64,000 bases of DNA from Gordionus sp. m RMFG-2023 (Eukaryota; Nematomorpha; Gordioida; Chordodea; Parachordodidae), in NCBI RefSeq assembly GCF_954871325.1, contig NC_088775.1, forward strand, positions 73,509,561-73,573,560. Reading direction: 5' to 3'. Made by a program: the position numbers and the translations under genes. This document shows, in pieces, positions 1 through 11,425 of the stretch. The first letter of the stretch is position 1; every line of letters begins with the position of its first letter. The notes below the pieces were generated by a model. It saw only the letters and a program-made list of their open reading frames with translations, made no database searches and was not told where the DNA came from.

Positions 1-1746
1 GACTATTAAAAAAATTCAAATAACGAAAACTGCAAACCAGTATAATACAATCCAAGATGCTTTTAAGTCCAACACTACTACAATACAAATCAATATAAAT
101 AAATAAACTTTAATCCGCTCCTGCACCGAGCTAATAACAATTCACGGTATGCCAATAAAATCAATTGACGACAAAGCATTTCGAAATATTCTAGATCCAA
201 TAATTATAGGATTGGGTGGAAATTTAACTATCAATTCGGAAAATATACGCAATAATATTTAAAAAATGGCGTTAAATTTTTCGGGAAATATAAAAAAGGA
301 AGTATATCAAAAACTTATTTCGTTAAAATTAGATATAGCAACTAGATATGATAAATCCATGTTGGGGATCAATATTCAATTTATAAATAACGGAAAAATA
401 AAATTAAGGACTCTATGCATGAAAGTGATTAAAGAACGACACACATCAGAATATCTTAAAAAAATTATTCTAGATGTTCTAAAAGAATATGAAATAAAAA
501 TTGAGCAGATTTACACAATAACCACCGATAATGCAGCAAATATGATTAAGTTAATTAAGCTATTAATACTACACGATGAAGAAGATGATGAAGATGATGA
601 CCTTAACGATTATTTAATTAATGATGATTTAAATAATAATGATATAGATAATGATGATTTAAATAATAATGATATAATTCATGATGAAAATAAAGAACCT
701 TTTAATATTGAAAATATTAATCTTGCATCAAATGCCAGATCCATATTAATAGGTATTAGATGTGCTTCACATACATTTCAATTAGCAATTAATGATTGCA
801 TTAAAAATTCAAATGAAATTGTCCTTATAAATAAAGTAAGAAACATCTGCAACAAAATAAGAAATCAGACAACAATGGCTATTCTCTCAAAATTAAATTT
901 GAAAAAACCACTAATAGATTGTTGCACAAGATGGAACTCTATCTATTTAATGTTGAAGAGATTAATAGAGTTAAAAAGCTTTTGCCAATAAATATCGCTC
1001 CAAAGCGGAGAATGAATGGAAAATAATTAGTGACATATTAAAAGCTTTATATCCAGCTTATGTTTTGACAAAATATTTACAAAGTGAACAATTGACAATG
1101 GGCGATTTTTATGCTGCGTGGATCAAATGTCTCATGCAAATGAGTAAAGTAGACATTCCATTTGCCAGACTTTTAGTTTCTACGATGAAAGCACGAGAAA
1201 TAAATTTCAAAAATGAAGTTTTTTGCTCTGCTATTTATCTAGATATAATGTATTTTTAACTTTTGAAGAAAGAGAGATCGCCAGAAAACATCTTTGTAAA
1301 ACTTGGAACTTGATACAAAATCTAAATAATCAGAATATTGAAATTCCAAATACTATGCCTACGTGTTCGTATTCGAAGGATAATTTAGATGATGATTTTG
1401 AAGATTTATTAAAGTCGCATGAAATTCTTAATAAGAAATTCTCAGGGCATCGAAAATTTATAATAAATGTATAGAAATAGAATATATAATTCGGTCATTT
1501 GATAATATAGAGAGATTAGAAAAAGATACTAACATTTTGAATTATTGGGAAAATGTAAAGAATAGTATGCCAGAACTTTATAAGTTAGCTATAACTGTGC
1601 TAGCAGTTCCAGCTACGCAGGTCTCCGTAGAAAGAGCATTTTCAAGCCTTAAGTTTATACTCTCTGCGCAGAGAACTAAATTAAATCCTGAAATATTAGA
1701 AAATATTTTAGTTATCCGTTCGAATTCTCTTTTTAAACCTAAATAG
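1..1746 (+). pseudogene. hAT transposase, decayed
   Basis: Recognisable hAT blocks occur in order. ITTDNAANM (about 519-545) is the second catalytic Asp block. CASHTFQLAI (about 762-790) is the conserved Cys-x2-His motif. CTRWNS follows at about 925-942. The C-terminal dimerisation block VPATQVSVERAFSSLKFIL (1606-1662) carries the conserved Glu-Arg. The frame is open at 266-991 and again at 1065-1259, 1223-1474 and 1537-1746, so at least three frame breaks or stops separate the parts. Codons upstream of a stop just before 266 also look hAT-like, so the true start lies to the left. An Asp/Asn-rich insert with a repeated NDDLNNNDI motif (about 575-690) lies between the TDNAANM and CASH blocks and is unusual for the family. 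Confidence 0.82.
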
Positions 1747-2139
1747 TATAGTATACATATTATTTTATTCATTATTGTATTTACGCATGTTTGTTTTTAT
1801 CTTATTTATTTATGAAATAAAAAAAAACTAATTTGTCTAATTTATATTTCCTAAATTTAATAAAAATATCTATTAGATTATTATGGATAAATTAAATAAG
1901 AAATTATAAACTAAAAAGATTTTTCTCTAAAATTAATATATACATGGTTAATGATTAATTTTTTTTAAAATTAAATTTATAAAAACCGGAACAAACCGAA
2001 AAGAACCGTTATAAATTATAAACCGAACCGAACCGATATGATTTTTTTTTAAAAAACCGAATGGAACAAAACCTTTATAAAATTTTAAACTGAAAACCGG
2101 AACGAACCGAACCGTTATACTAAACGGTTCGAAACCCTG
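1..2139 (+). mobile_element. hAT DNA transposon, left end outside window
   Basis: The right terminus reads CGAAACCCTG, the reverse complement of a hAT-type CAGGGTTTCG end. Just inside it, about 150 bp (1980-2130) are full of AACCGAACCG-type subterminal motifs in both orientations. The element encodes a decayed hAT transposase (1-1746). Sequence to its right is Gypsy RNase H coding (minus strand), so the hAT inserted into that Gypsy. The 8 bases after the end, ATCCGTAT (2140-2147), should be the target duplication, but the left copy lies outside the window. Confidence 0.8.
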
Positions 2140-2147
2140 ATCCGTAT

Positions 2148-3623
2148 ACACCACAAATTTCCTCCCTATCAAATATTCTCTGCATTTTGTCAACCCAAAA
2201 ATAACTGCCAAATATTCTTGTTCTATCACCGAATATCTGGTTTCCACCTCTCTGAATACCCTCGAAAAAAATATTACCGGTCTTTCTAAACCTTCTATCA
2301 CATGCAATAAAGATCCTCCAACACCTTTATTCGAGGCATCTAACGCCAAAATAACTTCCAATTCGCTGTTAAAACATACTAAAATTGGCTCCTTGCTAAT
2401 TTGTAATTTTAACCACTCAAACGCCAATTCTTGTTCATCTTTCCACTCAAAAGATACATTATTCCGTAATAACTCATATAAGGAAGCTGCTACCCTTGCA
2501 AAATCTTCAATAAATCTATGGTAATAATTTACCATTCCCATAAACGATTGAATTTCGGCCTTATTCACCGGCTTTCTCATATTCGCAATACTTATCAAAT
2601 TTTTATCCAACGGTTTTACCTCTATTCCATTTATCTTATGTCCCAAATATACAACTTCGGTAACTCCCATAACACTTTTTTCACTACTCGCACGCAATCC
2701 TTTAACTTTTATTCGTTCAAAAACCTCTTCCAACCTTCTATTATGTTGTTCGACCGTTATTCCTGTAATCAATATATCATCCATATAATAACACCCTCTA
2801 ACCCTTGAAAAACCGCGGTCATTGTCCTTTGAAAAATTGGTGCCGAAACACTTAATCCAAATGGCAATCTACAAAACGTAAACAATTCTTTAAACGTCGT
2901 TATGGTTAACAATTTCCTCGTAAATTCTTTCATAGGTAAATGCAAATACGCACATGAAAAATCTATTTTTGAAAAATACTTCGCCCCCTTTAAATTCGCT
3001 AAAATTTCTTCAATTCTCGGCAACGGATACTTTACTTCCACAACCCATGGATTTAAAGTTACTCTAAAATCCGCACAAATCCTTAACTTACCATTAGCTT
3101 TCCTTATCGGAACTAATGGAGTTGGCCATTCACTATATCCAATGGGACAAATTATTCCATCTCTTAACCAATTATCCAATTCTTTTTCCATTTCTGCTCT
3201 CCATTCAAACGGTACCCTCCTAACAGCACAATATTGCGGAATATACCCTTCTTTCAAACGTATATCTACTTCATAATCTACTAAACGTCCCAATCTTTCA
3301 TCAAAAATTTCTTTATATTTTTCCTTCAAATTAACCATTGCCTTCCTTAACACCACTAAATCTTCTTTACTTTCATTTTCTATTTTTTTTCTCACCAATT
3401 TCACCGGAAAATTTTGTGCCACAGACAATTTTTCTCTCTCTAAATTCGAATCTTTGTAGATTTCATCACCACTCATATAACTATCCTCCAATCCCGATTC
3501 CCTTGAAATCAACTTTTTGTCTACCTCAAAACTAAAATTTTCATCACTTGTTTCCAAAATATTATCCATCTCTACATCCACAAATATCATCAATATCCAA
3601 ATTAATATTTTCCCCAGAATCAT
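2148..3623 (-). pseudogene. Gypsy pol fragment: reverse transcriptase and RNase H
   Basis: On the minus strand, 2769-3623 contains Gypsy RT blocks: WPTPLVPIRKANGKLRIC, the YPLPRIEEILANL block, FSKIDFSCAYLHLP (motif A with Asp) and FCRLPFGLSVSAPIFQR (motif B). The 2148-2784 part carries the thumb and connection region (GHKINGIEVKPLDKN) and the RNase H start (ALDASNKGVGGSLLHV, IEQEYLAVIFGL, VVYTDQG), where the hAT of 1-2139 interrupts it. The parts lie in different frames. This is treated as a fossil, with no function inferred beyond family membership. Confidence 0.85.
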
Positions 3624-4045
3624 ATATTATAGCTTGTTTATTATTCACACGATCAGGCTCCTCCTGATCCATTTTTCCATTTATAGTTATTTCATTTCTC
3701 TGAATTTCCTCAAAATCATTTCTCGAATTTTTAATTTCCTCGATTTTTAATATTCCAATTTCCGAAATTCCATTTATTTCATTAACACAACTTTCCTGAT
3801 TCTCATTTTCCATATTTTCCATTTTACTATTCTCCAAAATTTCATTTTCCACCAATTCATTTTCCGAAATTTTAATATCCACCTCCTTTACGGATGTTTC
3901 TAACGTTTCAATGTTTTTATCATCCTTTTTCTCTTGAAATATATTCAAAAATTTATTTTCCAATCCAAATTTAGATATCCAATTCCATCCCAAAATCGCA
4001 CCAACCTCTTCTTTTATTATCCACAAATCCAAAAATTGTACTACC
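3562..4045 (-). pseudogene. Gypsy pol fragment between protease and RT
   Basis: The minus-strand ORF is rich in Glu, Asn and Ile (repeated ENEI, MENEN and EIKN runs) and lies between the RT region and the point where the younger Gypsy entered (4046). It contains GAILGWNWISKFGLE, matching the ILGW block that follows the protease in the neighbouring Gypsy (about 5727). This places it as the spacer between protease and RT. It is low in complexity and has no other recognised domain. Confidence 0.55.
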
Positions 4046-4366
4046 TGTTGTATGCAAATATATATATTTAGTGGAGCCCTTCTTAATTGGGTGGTATTCA
4101 AATTTATATAAATGAACTTTCATCGTATGCAAATAAATATAATTATTTTAAAGATGTCTATGATATGAATTTTTTAGATTATAGTTGAAAAAGAAATATA
4201 TAATTTTTCATTACTTATTTTTATTATGAATTTTTACGAAATTATAATTTTTATAGTATATTAAAAGTGGAATAATAAAAAGATTTGAAATAAAAGAGAA
4301 TCATTTTTGGGTATTCATCTCTCCCACTAGCCTCAGCAATATAAATATCAATCCCATATTGGTACA
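4046..4366 (+). repeat. 5' LTR of Gypsy 4046-10233
   Basis: 321 bp, matching 9910-10233 almost base for base. The run CAAATATATATATTTAG near the left end may act as promoter, but this is inference. The first internal bases after the LTR (4367 on) read GTGGTGCCTTACAGTG, so a primer binding site beginning TGG at about 4368 is likely. The matching tRNA was not identified. Confidence 0.93.
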
Positions 4367-4577
4367 GTGGTGCCTTACAGTGATTGATCCAGGCTTTAGA
4401 AGATCAAAAGTCAGTCTAATTATACATTGGAAAGGTAAAAAAAATAAATATATATAAATTTTTGATAATTTCGGTTTTCTTATTGATGTTATATAAATTT
4501 TGGATCTTGGTATTGGTTTTATTCGTATGTTTATATTTATTTAATTGTTTAAGATTAGTTAAAATTATTTTAATCAA

Positions 4578-5009
4578 GTGATTATTGAGTACACTTTAAT
4601 GTATATTACGCAAATAAATTTATTAAGTTTAATACTTGAAAATATAAGTATAATTATATTTTTGTTGCTAATTTTAAGTTTCACGTTCGGTTTAATTATA
4701 GGAAGAAATACGACTTACGTTAAGATAGAGATTAAAGAGTTAGAAAATATTAAGAATATATTAAGAGAGGAAGATAAGAAAAGAAATATAAACAACTTCA
4801 TACGAACGGATAATTACAGACAGATAAGTTGCTATAGCTGTGGTCAGCCAGACCATATGTCGCGTGATTGTGATTTAACAAAAGATTTGAAATGCGCGAG
4901 ATGTGGCAGGAATGGCCATTTAGCTATAAGATGTAGATTAAACAATATAATTGTGAGATGTAATATTTGTGGCCAGGATGGACACACTCAAGAAAAATGT
5001 AACAAATGA
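4578..5009 (+). CDS. Gypsy first ORF: TM segment plus three CCHC knuckles
   Basis: 143 residues. Residues about 23-42 are a strongly hydrophobic segment (ISIIIFLLLILSFTFGLIIG) followed by basic and charged sequence. Three CCHC knuckles follow: CYSCGQPDHMSRDC, CARCGRNGHLAIRC and CNICGQDGHTQEKC. Zinc knuckles are the nucleocapsid hallmark of Gag. I see no capsid-like helical domain between the TM and the knuckles, only about 50 residues. The start could be the second Met. The protease/RT frame downstream (5247 on) is in the same reading frame. The same layout recurs in the other Gypsy elements of this window. Confidence 0.8.
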   Translation: MIIEYTLMYITQINLLSLILENISIIIFLLLILSFTFGLIIGRNTTYVKIEIKELENIKNILREEDKKRNINNFIRTDNYRQISCYSCGQPDHMSRDCDLTKDLKCARCGRNGHLAIRCRLNNIIVRCNICGQDGHTQEKCNK

Positions 5010-5246
5010 CCAAGAAAGAAATATTTTGATAATGAATTTAATAATTTTTTTAATGTTGATAATTTAGTAGAAAATAAGAATAAATATTTTAATTTTAATA
5101 ATAAATTTGGTAATAATAGTTTTTCTAATTTTAGTTCAGGTAAAATTAAGCATTTTAATTTTAATGATAGATTAGATAATTAAAATAATTTTGTTAATGT
5201 TAATAATTGTAGTAAAAATAAGTATTTTAATTTTAATAATGATAAT

Positions 5247-6737
5247 TTGGATAATGTTGATAATGCTAGTGCAAGTAAGAATAATTACTGTAATAAGAAC
5301 GATAAATTTTGCGATGATAAAAAGTGTTTTAACGTTGATAATTATAATTCAAGCGATATTAATAGAAGTGATATAAAAATAAAAATTAGAGATTTTGAAA
5401 TATATAGAATTAAAAAGGCAACTTGTGTAGACGTACTAAAAATGGAATTAGAGAATTTTTTAATGAAGAATAGATGCCCTAGAGTAAAGATAAACATGGA
5501 TGAAGCAGAAATTTGTTTTTTATTAGATACAGGAGCAGAAATTAGTTTGATAAGTATAAAGGATTTTATGAGATTTTGGCCAGAGAAAGAATTTGTTACA
5601 AAAAAGATAAGAGCCAAACAATTGGATGGTAGCATGGTGAAAATTTTAGGGTATTATAGGGTAAGGTTAATAGGAGTTAATAAAAGTATAAATTTGTGGA
5701 TAACTACGTTGAAGATTGAACCAATTTTAGGATGGTATGATATAAGAACGTTAGGTCCAGTTTATAATTGGTGGAAATTTTTCGATACTATCCCTGTAAG
5801 TAATGATGAAAATAGTGAAATGATAGATTTCGAGAAAATTAAGTTACCTAGTATAGAAGATAAACAAGAATTAGTTCTCGATAAACTTAGAAATCGAACA
5901 ACAGAATTTATTGATAATAGTGAAATAATAAGGAGTGATTTCGATAGATTTAAGTTACCTATTATAGAGGATAAACAAGAATTAGTTCTCGATAAACTTA
6001 GAAATCGAACACCAGAATTTTTGATTAATTATAGAGTCAAAGAGAATAAGATGTCAAGAGATATAAATTCTTTAGAGGTAACACCCGTCGAAATCAACAA
6101 ACAGATAATTAAAGAGACAGTAGAACAAGAAGAGATTATCGAAAATAAATATAGCCATGAAATAAGTATGATTTTGGATCAGTACTTGGAGGTTTTTAAA
6201 GAAGAATTAGGGACTCTTAGAGATTTTGAAGTAGATATACGATTAGAACAAGGTTATCGACCTAAATATTGCAGCACAAGAAGATTGCCGTTTTCGTGGA
6301 TAGAAGATATAAATAAGGAATTAGACAAATGGTTAAAAGAAGGAATTATAAAACCAATAGTGCATAGTGTATGGGCAACACCGTTAGTTCCCATAAGAAA
6401 ACCAGACAACAGTTTAAGACTGTGTATAGACTATAAAGTATCAGTTAACCCGTGGGTAATAAACGAAAGATATCCATTACCTAGAATAGAACAATTGCTG
6501 GCTAATTTAAGAGGAGCAACAATTTTTTCAAAGATAGATTTTTCGAATGCTTACTTGCAAATAAAGGTGAGTGAGAGAACAAGTAAGATATTAACGATCA
6601 CAACGCATAGAGGATTATTTGCTTTTTGTCGTTTACCATTTGGTTTGAAAGTATCGGCTCCAATATTTCAAAGAACAATGGCGGAGTTATTTCAGGGAAT
6701 AAAGGGAATAATGTATTATTGTTTTGATATCTGGTAG
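5247..6737 (+). pseudogene. Gypsy pol: aspartic protease and reverse transcriptase
   Basis: The protease active site is FLLDTGAEISLIS (about 5517-5555) with the ILGW flap-side block at about 5727. A pair of direct repeats of about 110 bp follows (5830-6015, with KLP.IEDKQELVLDKLRNRT twice). RT then shows ATPLVPIRKPDNSLRLCIDY, YPLPRIEQLLANLRG, FSKIDFSNAYLQI (catalytic Asp block) and FCRLPFGLKVSAPIFQR. It is part of a fossil element and the region beyond is in other frames. Family assignment to Ty3/Gypsy is secure. Confidence 0.88.
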
Positions 6738-7757
6738 AACAGAAGAAGAGCACAATGCTAGGTTAATTAAAGTGTTAAATATTATATTAGAAAATGGTTT
6801 AAAAGCTAATATGAAGAAGAGTGTTTTTGGAGCAAGAAAGATAAAATATTTAGGACATATTATAAATGGAAATGAAATTACTCCAATTGCAAAGAATATA
6901 GATAAGATAATGAGTATGAGAGCCCCAAATAATAAAACTGAAGTACAGGCGTTTTTAGAGCAACGAATTATTATCATCGGTTTGTTAAAGATTTTGCAGA
7001 AATCGCCTCACCGTTGTATGATTTATTAAAGAAAAATAAAAAGTTTGAATGGGGAGAAACACAGGAGAAAAGTTTCGAAACATTGAAGATTAAGATGGTA
7101 GAGAAACCGATTTTAAATTGTTTTAATGAGAAATTGGATATTATATTAGCGGTTGATGCATCTAATGAAGGTATAGGAGGAGTTTTATTACAGATGACCG
7201 ATAAGGTTGAGAAACCGATTTTATTTTTATCGAGACGGTTTAGTAGCACTGAGAAAAATTACTCCACGATCGAGAGAGAGGCTCTGGCTGTGAAATTCGG
7301 GCTAGAGAAGTGCAAAGAATATCTGATAGGAAGAAGGTTTATTTTATATACGGATCATAAGCCGTTGGTAGATTTATTCAAAAAAGAAAATAAAGAACTT
7401 ATGATATCACCAAGACTACAGAGATGGTTAATTTTAGTTGGTAATTTCGATTTTGAAATAAGATTCAGAGCAGGTAAACAAAATTGTTTACCAGACATAT
7501 TATCGAGATTGTTTAAAAAAGACAGTATAAACAGGGATACAGTAATCAATAGTTTAGAATATATAGAAGAGGAGGAAATATTAAATAGTAAAGTTATAAG
7601 AGCTTTGAAGATAGATACAAGAGAAGAACCAATAACGTTTGAAAGAATAGAGGAAATATCCAAAAAAGATGAAGAATTAATAAGAATTAGAACTTGTTTG
7701 AAAGGAGAGGCAGAATGGAAAGGTGAAGACAAAGCTTTTAAAAATATAAGGAATTAA
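6724..7757 (+). pseudogene. Gypsy pol: RT thumb, connection and RNase H
   Basis: 6724-7029 carries the connection block (GARKIKYLGHIINGNEITP) and 7014-7757 the RNase H. The latter shows ILAVDASNEGIGGVLLQM (first Asp), the YSTIEREALAVKFGLEKC block (Glu) and FILYTDHKPLVDLF (Asp), then an integrase-proximal linker. This is the standard Gypsy order. The two parts are in different frames, as expected for a fossil. Confidence 0.88.
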
Positions 7758-7781
7758 TTAAATATAGAAGACAATTGTTTA

Positions 7782-8700
7782 TTGAGAGGATATCGATTAG
7801 TGATACCGATTAAGTTAAGAAAAGATACATTAGCCGTATTACATTCAGGACATCAAGGCATAGAAAGAATGAAGAATAAAGCAAGAGAATATATTTGGTG
7901 GCCTAAGATGAATAGTGAAATTGAAGAATTAGCTAGAAGCTGCGAGACATGTAACATGTGGGCTAATGTACCACCAAGGAATAAAGCAGATAAATGGCCA
8001 GAAACGGACACTCCATGTAAAAGAATACATGTAGATTTTTTAGAATATGAAAAAAGAAGATATTTTATTATGGTAGATGCTGGATCGAAATGGATAGATT
8101 GTCAACAGGTTTCGGGTTTAACGACGAAGATAGCGTTGACTAAAATAAAAGATTTTGCAGGTAAATATGGATTAATGGAAATTTTAGTTTCGGATGGAGG
8201 CCTAGCATTTAAAGGTAGAGTTTTTAATCAATTTTGTGATAGGTGGAATATTAAACATTTAGTATCGCCACCACATTACCCGAGAAGTAATGGGCAGGCC
8301 GAGAGAATGGTATATTGTTAAAAGCTGGCTAAAAAAAGAAAAATATGGAGAGGGAAAATGGTGGTTGTTATTATTAGCATATAACAATACTAAAACAAGC
8401 AAAGGAAATTCACCATTAGAAATGTTTTTAGGTAGAAAGACAAGAACGGAATTAGATTTTTTGAAAGAAAGAATAAAGCAAAAGGAGGATACATATGATG
8501 ATAAATTTAAAGTTGGAAGTCTAGTATGGATTCTACTGTTTGAGGGTCCAGTTAAATGGGGGAAGGGTATAATAAGTAAGAATATAGGAAAAAAGAAAGT
8601 AGAAGCAGAGATTGAAGGGCAAGAAGGCACTTTTACTAGACACGTAAAACAAGTAAGACTGAGAAGCTTAGGGCAAGTAAAAGATATGGGAGATAATTAG
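7782..8700 (+). pseudogene. Gypsy pol: integrase
   Basis: An HHCC zinc-binding domain is visible (HSGHQGIERMKNKAREYIWW, then CETCNMW). The DDE core shows IHVDFLE (first Asp), LVSDGGLAFKGRVF (second Asp) and PRSNGQAERM (Glu), all with normal spacing. The C-terminal part (8290-8700) contains VWILLFEGPVKWGKGII and a basic tail ending FTRHVKQVRLRSLG, as seen at the ends of Gypsy integrases. The parts occupy two overlapping frames. Confidence 0.88.
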
Positions 8701-8703
8701 AAG

Positions 8704-9371
8704 AAATAAATTGATGATAGACATTATTATGAGAATCATATTGATGATATACTTAATTATGAGAATCAATTGTTAAAGAGATAAATTGAGGATAGACATA
8801 ATTATGAGAATCATATTGATGATAGACAAAATGATGAGAATCATAATTTATCAGGGGATACAATTAAAAGAAATAAAATGATGATAGACATTATTATGAG
8901 AATCATATTGATGATATACTTAATTATGAGAATCGATTATTAAAGAGATAAATTGAGGATAGACATAATTATGAGAATCATATTGATGATAGACAAAATG
9001 ATGAGAATCATAATTTATCAGGGGATACAATTAAAAGTAATAAATTGATGATAGACATTATTATGAGAATCATATTGATGATATACTTAATTATGAGAAT
9101 CAATTATTAAAGAGATAAATTGAGGATAGACATAATTATGAGAATCATATTGATGATAGACAAAATGATGAGAATCATAATTTATCAGGGGATACAATTA
9201 AAAGAAATAAATTGATGATAGACATTATTATGAGAATCATATTGATGATATACTTAATTATGAGAATCAATTATTAAAGAGATAAATTGAGGATAGACAT
9301 AATTATGAGAATCATATTGATGATAGACTTAATGATGAGAATCATAATTTATCAGGGAATACAAGTAAAAG
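8704..9371 (+). repeat. Tandem repeat, 167-bp period, four copies
   Basis: The phrase AAATTGATGATAGACATTAT recurs at offsets of exactly 167 bp (starts near 8704, 8871, 9038 and 9205, with a degenerate fifth start at 9372). Each unit is itself built from several shorter direct repeats of a GATGATAGACATAATTATGAGAATC-like phrase split into 25-35 bp pieces. It lies between integrase and the 3' ORF of the Gypsy, a region free of long ORFs. Copies differ by only a few bases, so the array is young or homogenised. Confidence 0.93.
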
Positions 9372-9563
9372 AAGATAAATTGATGATAGACCTAATTTGA
9401 GAATCATAATTTCAAGAGATCAATGAGGAGAATAATCATTCTCGAGGAAATAAATTTAATGATAGACCTAATTATGAGGGTTTAAACGGTGAAGAAATTA
9501 TAAGGTGAATAGTAGATTATTAGAAGATTAGGAAAGATATATATTTTTATAGTAATTTTATAG

Positions 9564-9893
9564 ATGGCATCATATGTCCGAGTAGGAAACAAGATTATCA
9601 AGATGGAAATCAGGGAAGCAGATGGATCGGCCGAATCCAACAGATGGATCGAAGCAGCAAAGATAGAAGCGCAACAAAGATACGGAGAGTTACTACAGGA
9701 AACACCCAGAAGACAAAGGATAGAACGACGAGTGGAGCCATATTGGGTTCCGAAGAGTCGATTAGCATGTTGGGCATGCGGGGGAATGCATAAATTAAGG
9801 TTTTGTCCGACGACAACAACGTCTTCAATGAACGGTTCAGAGTTGGAAGTGCGAGAAGGTGGGGCCCTAACGAAGGAAGCCTTGGAAAGATAA
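9564..9893 (+). CDS. Small 3' ORF of Gypsy with CCHC-like motif
   Basis: 109 residues, ending 16 bp before the 3' LTR. The middle holds CWACGGMHKLRFC, spaced C-x2-C-x3-H-x4-C like a zinc knuckle with one residue less. The N-terminal half is charged and probably helical (the SAESNRWIEAAKIEAQQRYG run). There is no transmembrane segment, so it is not an envelope. A distinct accessory ORF after integrase is uncommon in simple Gypsy elements. Whether it is translated is unknown. It uses noticeably more G and C than its surroundings. Confidence 0.6.
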   Translation: MASYVRVGNKIIKMEIREADGSAESNRWIEAAKIEAQQRYGELLQETPRRQRIERRVEPYWVPKSRLACWACGGMHKLRFCPTTTTSSMNGSELEVREGGALTKEALER

Positions 9894-9909
9894 TCTTAAA
9901 GGGTGGATG

Positions 9910-10233
9910 TGTTGTATGCAAATATATATATTTAGTGGAGCCCTTCTTAATTGGGTGGTATTCAAATTTATATAAATGAACTTTCATCGTATGCAAATAA
10001 ATATAATTATTTTAAAGATGTCTATGAATATGAATTTTTTAGATTATAGTTGAAAAAGAAATATATAATTTTTCATTACTTATTTTTATTATGAATTTTT
10101 ACGAAATTATAATTTTTTTGGTATATTAAAAGTGGAATAAAATAAAAAGATTTGAAATAAAAGAGAATCATTTTTGGGTATTCATCTCTCCCACTAGCCT
10201 CAGCAATATAAATATCAATCCCATATTGGTACA
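9910..10233 (+). repeat. 3' LTR of Gypsy 4046-10233
   Basis: 324 bp and almost identical to the 5' LTR. It is preceded by a purine-rich run (AAAGGGTGGATG, about 9898-9909), a plausible polypurine tract for plus-strand priming. It is followed by the target duplication CTACC at 10234-10238, after which minus-strand Gypsy sequence resumes. Confidence 0.93.
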
Positions 10234-10358
10234 CTACCCATTTAACTAACACTGGTAAATTCATTTTCCCCAAAACCGAAATTACAGTTTCATTTAACTG
10301 TTTAATTATCATTTTATCATTTATTAATTGCTCATTCGGCCATAAATTTGAAAATTCC

Positions 10359-11191
10359 TTACCCCATTACCGATATAGTTGCCCCCGTATCTAATAACAT
10401 TACAATTTCCTTGTTTCCCACATTAATTTTTACCCTCGGACATTCATCATAATTAATATCTTTTTTCACCAAATTTGGTATAATACAAATTTGTATATTT
10501 GCCCTGGGCCACTCATTCCCTTTATTTTTAACCACTAATTTATTACTATTTTTCCTTTCTTCAATTTCCAAATTATTTTCAATATTTAATACATTTCCTA
10601 ATAATAAAGTTTTTCCCTTGTCCAATGTTTTCCGATGTAATAACCCCACATATTGATTCCTGTCCACCATATATTCATGTGACAGGACAATCTCTCGCAT
10701 AATGCCCAATGTTACGACATTTGAAACATGTTACATCTTCGACATTCCTTTTTTCATAGATATTTTTTCCCCCTTTTTTATATATTCTCCCGCCGGAAAT
10801 GCTTTAGAATTTTTTTGTTGATTCTTAAAACACTTATCATGACCATGACCAAAATTTCCACAATTTCCACAAGCCTTTTGATTTTCATTCAACAATTTGT
10901 ACGCCGGAACATAACACTCCTCAGTTTTATGCCTTTATTCCCACACCTTTTACAAATTATGATTAACACATTTGAATTTCTCCTTTCATTACACCCCCTA
11001 CTAATATGTCCAAACTTCCCACAATTATAACACTTTTTATTTTCCCTTTCATCATTCCCATACACTCCTTTTCCTTCATTTTTCTTTTCCAATTCTTCCA
11101 TTTTAATTTTCATTTCTGTCATTTCTGTTCTCAACATCTCTTTTTCCTTTTTAATCAAGTCCAATTTTTCCATTTTCTTCCTTTCTTCCAT
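10359..11191 (-). pseudogene. Minus-strand Gypsy: protease start and zinc knuckle
   Basis: The minus-strand ORF at 10359-10709 ends in the protease active-site block IVMLLDTGATISVMG, preceded by CPRVKINVGNKE, the same pre-protease phrase found in the other Gypsy elements here (CPRVKINM, CPRVMINL). The ORF at 10889-11191 has the knuckle CYNCGKFGHISRGC and a second partial Cys pair (CKRCGNKG). Lys/Glu-rich coiled-coil sequence precedes it. These are fossil parts of the element split by 4046-10233. Confidence 0.78.
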
Positions 11192-11425
11192 TTCTTTTTT
11201 CTCTATTTCCTCCTTTCATTTTCCCATTCTTCCCTCATTTTTCTTCTCATTTCTTCTCATTTCTTCAATATTAACCTCCTTTTTTTTATGTTCCATTTTT
11301 TTAATTTCCTTTTCCTCTTTTTTTTCATTTTCTCTTTTTTCAGACTCTCTAACGAAATCTGTTTTATTAATATCAATTTCACATACATTTTTTTCAGAAT
11401 CTCTGACGATATCTGTTTTTAATAT

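Larger units (their letters stand above)
4046..10233 (+). mobile_element. Young Ty3/Gypsy retrotransposon with both LTRs
   Basis: Near-identical LTRs (4046-4366 and 9910-10233) begin TGTTG and end TACA. They are flanked by a perfect 5-bp target duplication CTACC (4041-4045 and 10234-10238), the size expected for a Gypsy integrase. The internal order is first ORF with TM segment and zinc knuckles, protease, RT, RNase H, integrase, a 167-bp tandem repeat block and a small 3' ORF. The two LTRs differ at only about three places over 320 bp, so insertion was recent on the scale of this nest. The coding region has about half a dozen breaks. It sits inside an older minus-strand Gypsy. Confidence 0.95.

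Noticed and set aside
2518-3535. Plus-strand ORFs over 2518-3535
   Set aside because: They are antisense to well-supported RT coding on the minus strand.
9564-9893. Envelope gene in the young Gypsy
   Set aside because: The 3' ORF has no signal peptide or TM segment; it has a zinc-knuckle-like motif instead.
11006-11422. Phe-rich plus-strand ORF
   Set aside because: Antisense shadow of the Lys/Glu-rich minus-strand Gypsy region; extreme composition and no domain.
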